Source: Bacillota bacterium (GTDB taxonomy: Bacteria > Bacillota > Clostridia > Tissierellales > Peptoniphilaceae). Taken from it: 8,973 nucleotides of DNA. The notes below the pieces were generated by a model. It was not told where the DNA came from. It saw only the letters and a list, made by a program, of their open reading frames with translations, and ran no database searches. Positions 6,104 to 8,973 of the stretch are shown piece after piece (positions within the stretch are counted from its first letter, which is position 1; each line of letters starts with the position of its first letter). The stretch spans positions 1 to 8,973 of the forward strand of contig JAEXCD010000040.1 in assembly GCA_023393715.1 (NCBI GenBank), in the 5' to 3' direction. The position numbers and the translations under genes were made by a program.

Positions 6104-6429
6104 CAGAAGCGCAGCATCCGGTCGACATCGAGCTGAAACACCGTCGCGCCGCCGATTTCAATTTCGATGGGCAGTCCCTGATATACGCCGCCGTCGAGCT
6201 GCGGGTTCATCATAGTAGTCATCGTCTTGCGCCGCTTACACGTCCGGTCGATCACCTCCAGCGCCTCCTCGACCAGCGCCTCCTCCAGACCGAGCAGGAG
6301 CGTCGTATTGCCGCTGCGCAGAAAGCCCCCCGTAGAAGACAGCTTCGTCACGCGATATCCGTGATCCACGAATTCATCCATCAACGGATTGACGTCATTA
6401 TCCTGAACAATACAAATCAGCAATTTCAT
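6103..6429 (-). CDS. darA: Cyclic-di-AMP receptor DarA/PstA (YaaQ, PII-like)
   Basis: This is a PII-like trimeric protein that binds the second messenger c-di-AMP; its downstream target is unknown in the family. The 108-residue product closely matches the YaaQ family in length and motifs: M-K-L-L-I-C-I-V-Q-D start, R-V-T-K-L (26-30), the ligand loop T-G-G-F-L-R-S-G-N-T-T (33-43), and G-G-A-T-V-F (93-98) near the end. The segment between (about 62-82) is the variable B-loop. The frame is open to 6465, but the ATG at 6429 is chosen because homologues start there and it overlaps the tmk stop as ATGA, with a GGGAGAAAAG stretch before it. Its place right after tmk is the standard Bacillota arrangement. 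Confidence 0.95.
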   Translation of the reverse strand: MKLLICIVQDNDVNPLMDEFVDHGYRVTKLSSTGGFLRSGNTTLLLGLEEALVEEALEVIDRTCKRRKTMTTMMNPQLDGGVYQGLPIEIEIGGATVFQLDVDRMLRF

Positions 6430-7052
6430 TTTCTTTTCTCCCAATATGCTGTAATGGCCTTCCACGCCTCTTCAGCCACTTGCTCCGCGCATCGGCTTGC
6501 ATCGATCACCAACACCGACTCCGCAAAGCGAAGCGCCTCCCGATACCCATCATATACGCGGCGGTGGAAATCGCCGCCTGCCTCTTCCAGGCGATCCTGC
6601 TCGACCTCCCGCGCCTTCCGGCGAAGAACCTCCACGGGATCGACATCGAGAAACAATACCAGATCCGGCTGAAGCTCCTTCGTCGCAAACGCATTGATCG
6701 ACGCTACCGCATCCATTCCCAACGCTCGACCCGCCCCCTGATAGGCAAGCGAGCTGAGGACATAGCGATCACACAGCACTAATTTTCCGGCCTGCAGCGC
6801 CGGTCGAATCAGCTGCTCCGTGTGCTGCGCGCGGGAGGCCGCGTAAAGCAGCGCCTCACACCGCGCATCCATCTCCCGGTTTTCCGTATCTAAAATGAGG
6901 CCGCGGATTTTCTCCGAAATCGGCGTGCCGCCCGGTTCCCGCGTCATGACGAAATCCATTCCCGCCTCGTTCATGCGCCGCCGAAGCAGCTCGGCGACGG
7001 TCGTTTTTCCCGATCCGTCCGGTCCTTCCAATGTAACAAACAAGCCGCTCAT
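6426..7052 (-). CDS. tmk: Thymidylate kinase
   Basis: Tmk phosphorylates dTMP to dTDP, an essential step to dTTP. The 208-residue product has the normal length. Motifs: P-loop G-P-D-G-S-G-K-T-T at 10-18, R-E-P-G-G-T at 38-43, the C-D-R-Y catalytic motif at 94-97 with S-S-L-A-Y-Q-G after it, and an Arg-rich lid at about 143-157. The ATG at 7052 is preceded by AGAGGA at suitable spacing, 25 bp after the nadE stop, and the stop overlaps the darA start by 3 bases (ATGA), so it is part of the same transcript. Confidence 0.97.
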   Translation of the reverse strand: MSGLFVTLEGPDGSGKTTVAELLRRRMNEAGMDFVMTREPGGTPISEKIRGLILDTENREMDARCEALLYAASRAQHTEQLIRPALQAGKLVLCDRYVLSSLAYQGAGRALGMDAVASINAFATKELQPDLVLFLDVDPVEVLRRKAREVEQDRLEEAGGDFHRRVYDGYREALRFAESVLVIDASRCAEQVAEEAWKAITAYWEKRK

Positions 7053-7077
7053 CTCGTCCTCTCTTGCGATCTTTTTT

Positions 7078-8973
7078 TTATTTTACCATATCCGGGCATT
7101 CCTCAAGCAGGCAATCCATCTCGCGCTGCCAGGTCCGCCAGCTCACATCCGCCGGCATCTGCCCGCCGCCCCTCGGCGAAAGCGACCACGCTCCCACGCT
7201 CACGCCGTCGACACTGCAGTTTCTTTTGAATTGCTGCGTGAAGAAGCGGCGGAAAAACAAGTGCATCCACTGTACGATTTCAGCCCGATCGTATACTCCG
7301 GCAAAGGCCGTCTGCGCCAGACGCAACAGCTTCACCGGCGCATCGCCGTAGCGCAGCACATGGAACAGAAAGAAATCGTGCAACTCGTAGGGACCGACCA
7401 GCTTTTCGGTCTGCTGTACAATCCTGCCGTTTTCCGTCGGCAGAAGCTCGGGCGAAACCGGCGTATCGACGACATCCAGAATCGTCCTGCGCAAAAGCTC
7501 ATCGGATGCTCTCCCCGCTTCATAACAGAGAAGCCTGCGCCCCAGCGTCTTCGTCACGGAGCTGTTCACCCCATACATCGACATGTGATCCCCGTTGTAC
7601 GTCGCCCACCCGAGCGCAATTTCACTCATATCGCCCGTGCCGACGACGATGCCGCCGAATCGGTTTGCCAGATCCATCAAAATCTGCGTTCGCTCCCGCG
7701 CCTGCGCATTTTCAAATGCAACGGAATGGTCGCCCTCCGGCAACTGAATATCCAGAAAATGCTGCCGAAGCGCCGGCCGAATATCGATTTCGCGCGACCG
7801 AATCCCCAGGCGCTCCATCAGCAGCCGCGCGTTGGCGTGCGTCCGCTCCGACGTGCCGAACGCCGGCATGGTCAGCCCGTGAATCCCTTCGCGCGATAAG
7901 CCCATCTCGTCAAAGGCGCGGGCACAGACGAGCAGCGCCAGCGTCGAATCCAGTCCGCCCGACACGCCTAAAAAGACCTGCTCCGTCCCGATGTACCGCA
8001 TCCGGCTCTCCAGGCCGCGCGCCTGAATGCGCAGAATTCGCTCGCATTCCGCATCGGCGCCCGCGCCGCCCTGCGGGACAAAGGGAAAGGCGTTTACCGG
8101 GCGCAGAAGCGCCTCACCGACCCGAGCCGTCCTTCGTTCAAAGGCGATGTCCGTCCAGGGCTCGCTTCCGCGAAAATCCCGCCGACCCGGGCACAGCCGG
8201 TCGCGCCGAATATGGCGGAGATCGAGATCCGCCATCGTTTCGCCAAACCAGGAATCGTCCTCGCTCTCCGCAAGCACCGCCCCCGATTCGACGATCCAGC
8301 GCTCGCCCGACCACACGTTGTCCGTCGTCGACTCGCCCATACCGCTCGAAGCGATAACCACGCCGCCTCCCGACTGCGTTTCGCTCTGCCAGCGCACCCG
8401 CCGACGCGCCTTCTCATAGACCTGATCGCGAAAATCCGCGCCGAGAAGCAGGACGTCGCATGCACCGGCCAGCGCATCGCCGACGGATGAGGCGCGGGAC
8501 AGAAGCTCCGCCCCGGCTCCTACCGCAATGCGCGCGCCCTCCCCGCAAAAGCGAAGGCGACGGCCAAACGGCACGTCCTCAAAGCCGGCAAAGCAGACCT
8601 CATCCGTTCTCTCTTCCTCTACATGGGCGAACACGCGCAAAAGATTTCCCGCAGCATCCTCGCTGAAATCCGTCCTCGGCACAAGCCCCAGAAGCCGGCC
8701 CTTCTGAAACACGGCCATCGCGTCAAATACGCCGCGCTCCGTCCGGACGGGAAGTCCTGCAGCGCACAGCAGCGCACAGTCCTCCGTGTCCGATATGAGG
8801 TGTGCCAGCTGCTCCTCGCAGGTCTGCAAAAAAAGCTCCTGCCCGACGATATCCCCGACGCTCACGCCGCACAGGCTCAGCTCGGGAAACACAACCGCTT
8901 CCGCTCCCTGCTCCTCCGCCCGGTGAATCGCCTGCGCCAGCCGTACGCGGTTTTCCTCCGGATCCCCCAGTAC
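7078..8973 (-). CDS. nadE: NAD+ synthetase with N-terminal nitrilase domain, probably glutaminase-dead (5' end cut by window)
   Basis: NadE amidates deamido-NAD to NAD+. The frame is open to the right edge, giving 631 visible residues; about 15-20 N-terminal residues are probably missing (a GTG at 8892 is internal, not the start). The N-terminal nitrilase-like domain (about 1-270) keeps the catalytic-type Glu in V-V-F-P-E-L (Glu31) and the S-G-M-G-E-S-T-T-D motif. The Lys motif V-P-K reads V-P-R (Arg100), and the Cys motif E-I-C-E-D reads G-A-G-A-E (Gly154). The C-terminal synthetase domain is complete: P-loop S-G-G-L-D-S (338-343), G-T-G-D-M-S-E-I-A-L-G-W, Y-N-G-D-H-M-S-M-Y and Q-Q-F-K-R-N-C near the end. 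So the synthetase looks active but glutamine hydrolysis looks lost. It is the first visible gene of the tmk-darA-holB-ricT run. Confidence 0.94.
   Translation of the reverse strand, partial: VLGDPEENRVRLAQAIHRAEEQGAEAVVFPELSLCGVSVGDIVGQELFLQTCEEQLAHLISDTEDCALLCAAGLPVRTERGVFDAMAVFQKGRLLGLVPRTDFSEDAAGNLLRVFAHVEEERTDEVCFAGFEDVPFGRRLRFCGEGARIAVGAGAELLSRASSVGDALAGACDVLLLGADFRDQVYEKARRRVRWQSETQSGGGVVIASSGMGESTTDNVWSGERWIVESGAVLAESEDDSWFGETMADLDLRHIRRDRLCPGRRDFRGSEPWTDIAFERRTARVGEALLRPVNAFPFVPQGGAGADAECERILRIQARGLESRMRYIGTEQVFLGVSGGLDSTLALLVCARAFDEMGLSREGIHGLTMPAFGTSERTHANARLLMERLGIRSREIDIRPALRQHFLDIQLPEGDHSVAFENAQARERTQILMDLANRFGGIVVGTGDMSEIALGWATYNGDHMSMYGVNSSVTKTLGRRLLCYEAGRASDELLRRTILDVVDTPVSPELLPTENGRIVQQTEKLVGPYELHDFFLFHVLRYGDAPVKLLRLAQTAFAGVYDRAEIVQWMHLFFRRFFTQQFKRNCSVDGVSVGAWSLSPRGGGQMPADVSWRTWQREMDCLLEECPDMVK

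Noticed and set aside
6895..7899. Plus-strand open frame of 334 codons opposite tmk and nadE
   Set aside because: It spans the ends of two well-supported minus-strand genes; its composition is Arg/Pro-rich as typical for shadow frames.

Overview
The window looks like a chromosomal housekeeping segment of a GC-rich Bacillota, most likely a Clostridia-class anaerobe. The evidence is the tmk-darA-holB-ricT gene order, a c-di-AMP-binding DarA/PstA protein, a RicT/YaaT PSP1-domain protein, a YabE-type G5/3D-domain wall protein, a small 2[4Fe-4S] ferredoxin and strong AGGAGG-type ribosome binding sites. I cannot name the genus. Every gene I can support lies on the minus strand, so transcription runs from high to low coordinates. 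No gene-free stretch exceeds about 210 bases, and I saw no tRNA, rRNA, CRISPR, insertion sequence or phage feature.

Right part (8973 to 4242): a tightly packed run of nadE (5' end cut by the window edge), tmk, darA, holB and ricT. Genes overlap or are 25-44 bp apart (ATGA at tmk/darA, TGATG at darA/holB), so this looks like one operon covering NAD synthesis, dTTP supply, c-di-AMP sensing, the replication clamp loader and an Fe-S regulatory protein. NadE is unusual: its N-terminal nitrilase-like glutaminase domain appears to have lost the catalytic Cys and Lys, while the C-terminal synthetase domain is intact.

Middle (4224 to 3067): a 55-residue ferredoxin gene with its own extended -10 promoter and a strong Rho-independent terminator, followed by rsmI (16S rRNA C1402 2'-O-methyltransferase).

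Left part (3066 to 1): an AT-rich spacer carries two matches to the WalR (YycF) box, one perfect and one with a single mismatch. It lies upstream of a secreted or anchored YabE-like protein (two DUF348-like units, G5, 3D), which ends at a strong terminator. Next comes a 206-bp spacer with a perfect 22-bp sequence in two tandem copies (period 23 bp), each holding a short palindrome, then a TATAAT promoter. Finally come glmM (phosphoglucosamine mutase) and a 23-bp-overlapping cca (tRNA nucleotidyltransferase) that runs off the left edge.

A cell-envelope theme runs through the left part: GlmM makes the UDP-GlcNAc precursor, and the YabE-like protein probably remodels peptidoglycan under predicted WalRK control. 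The most notable observations are the degenerate glutaminase domain of NadE, the WalR-like boxes, and the tandem palindromic repeat upstream of glmM.
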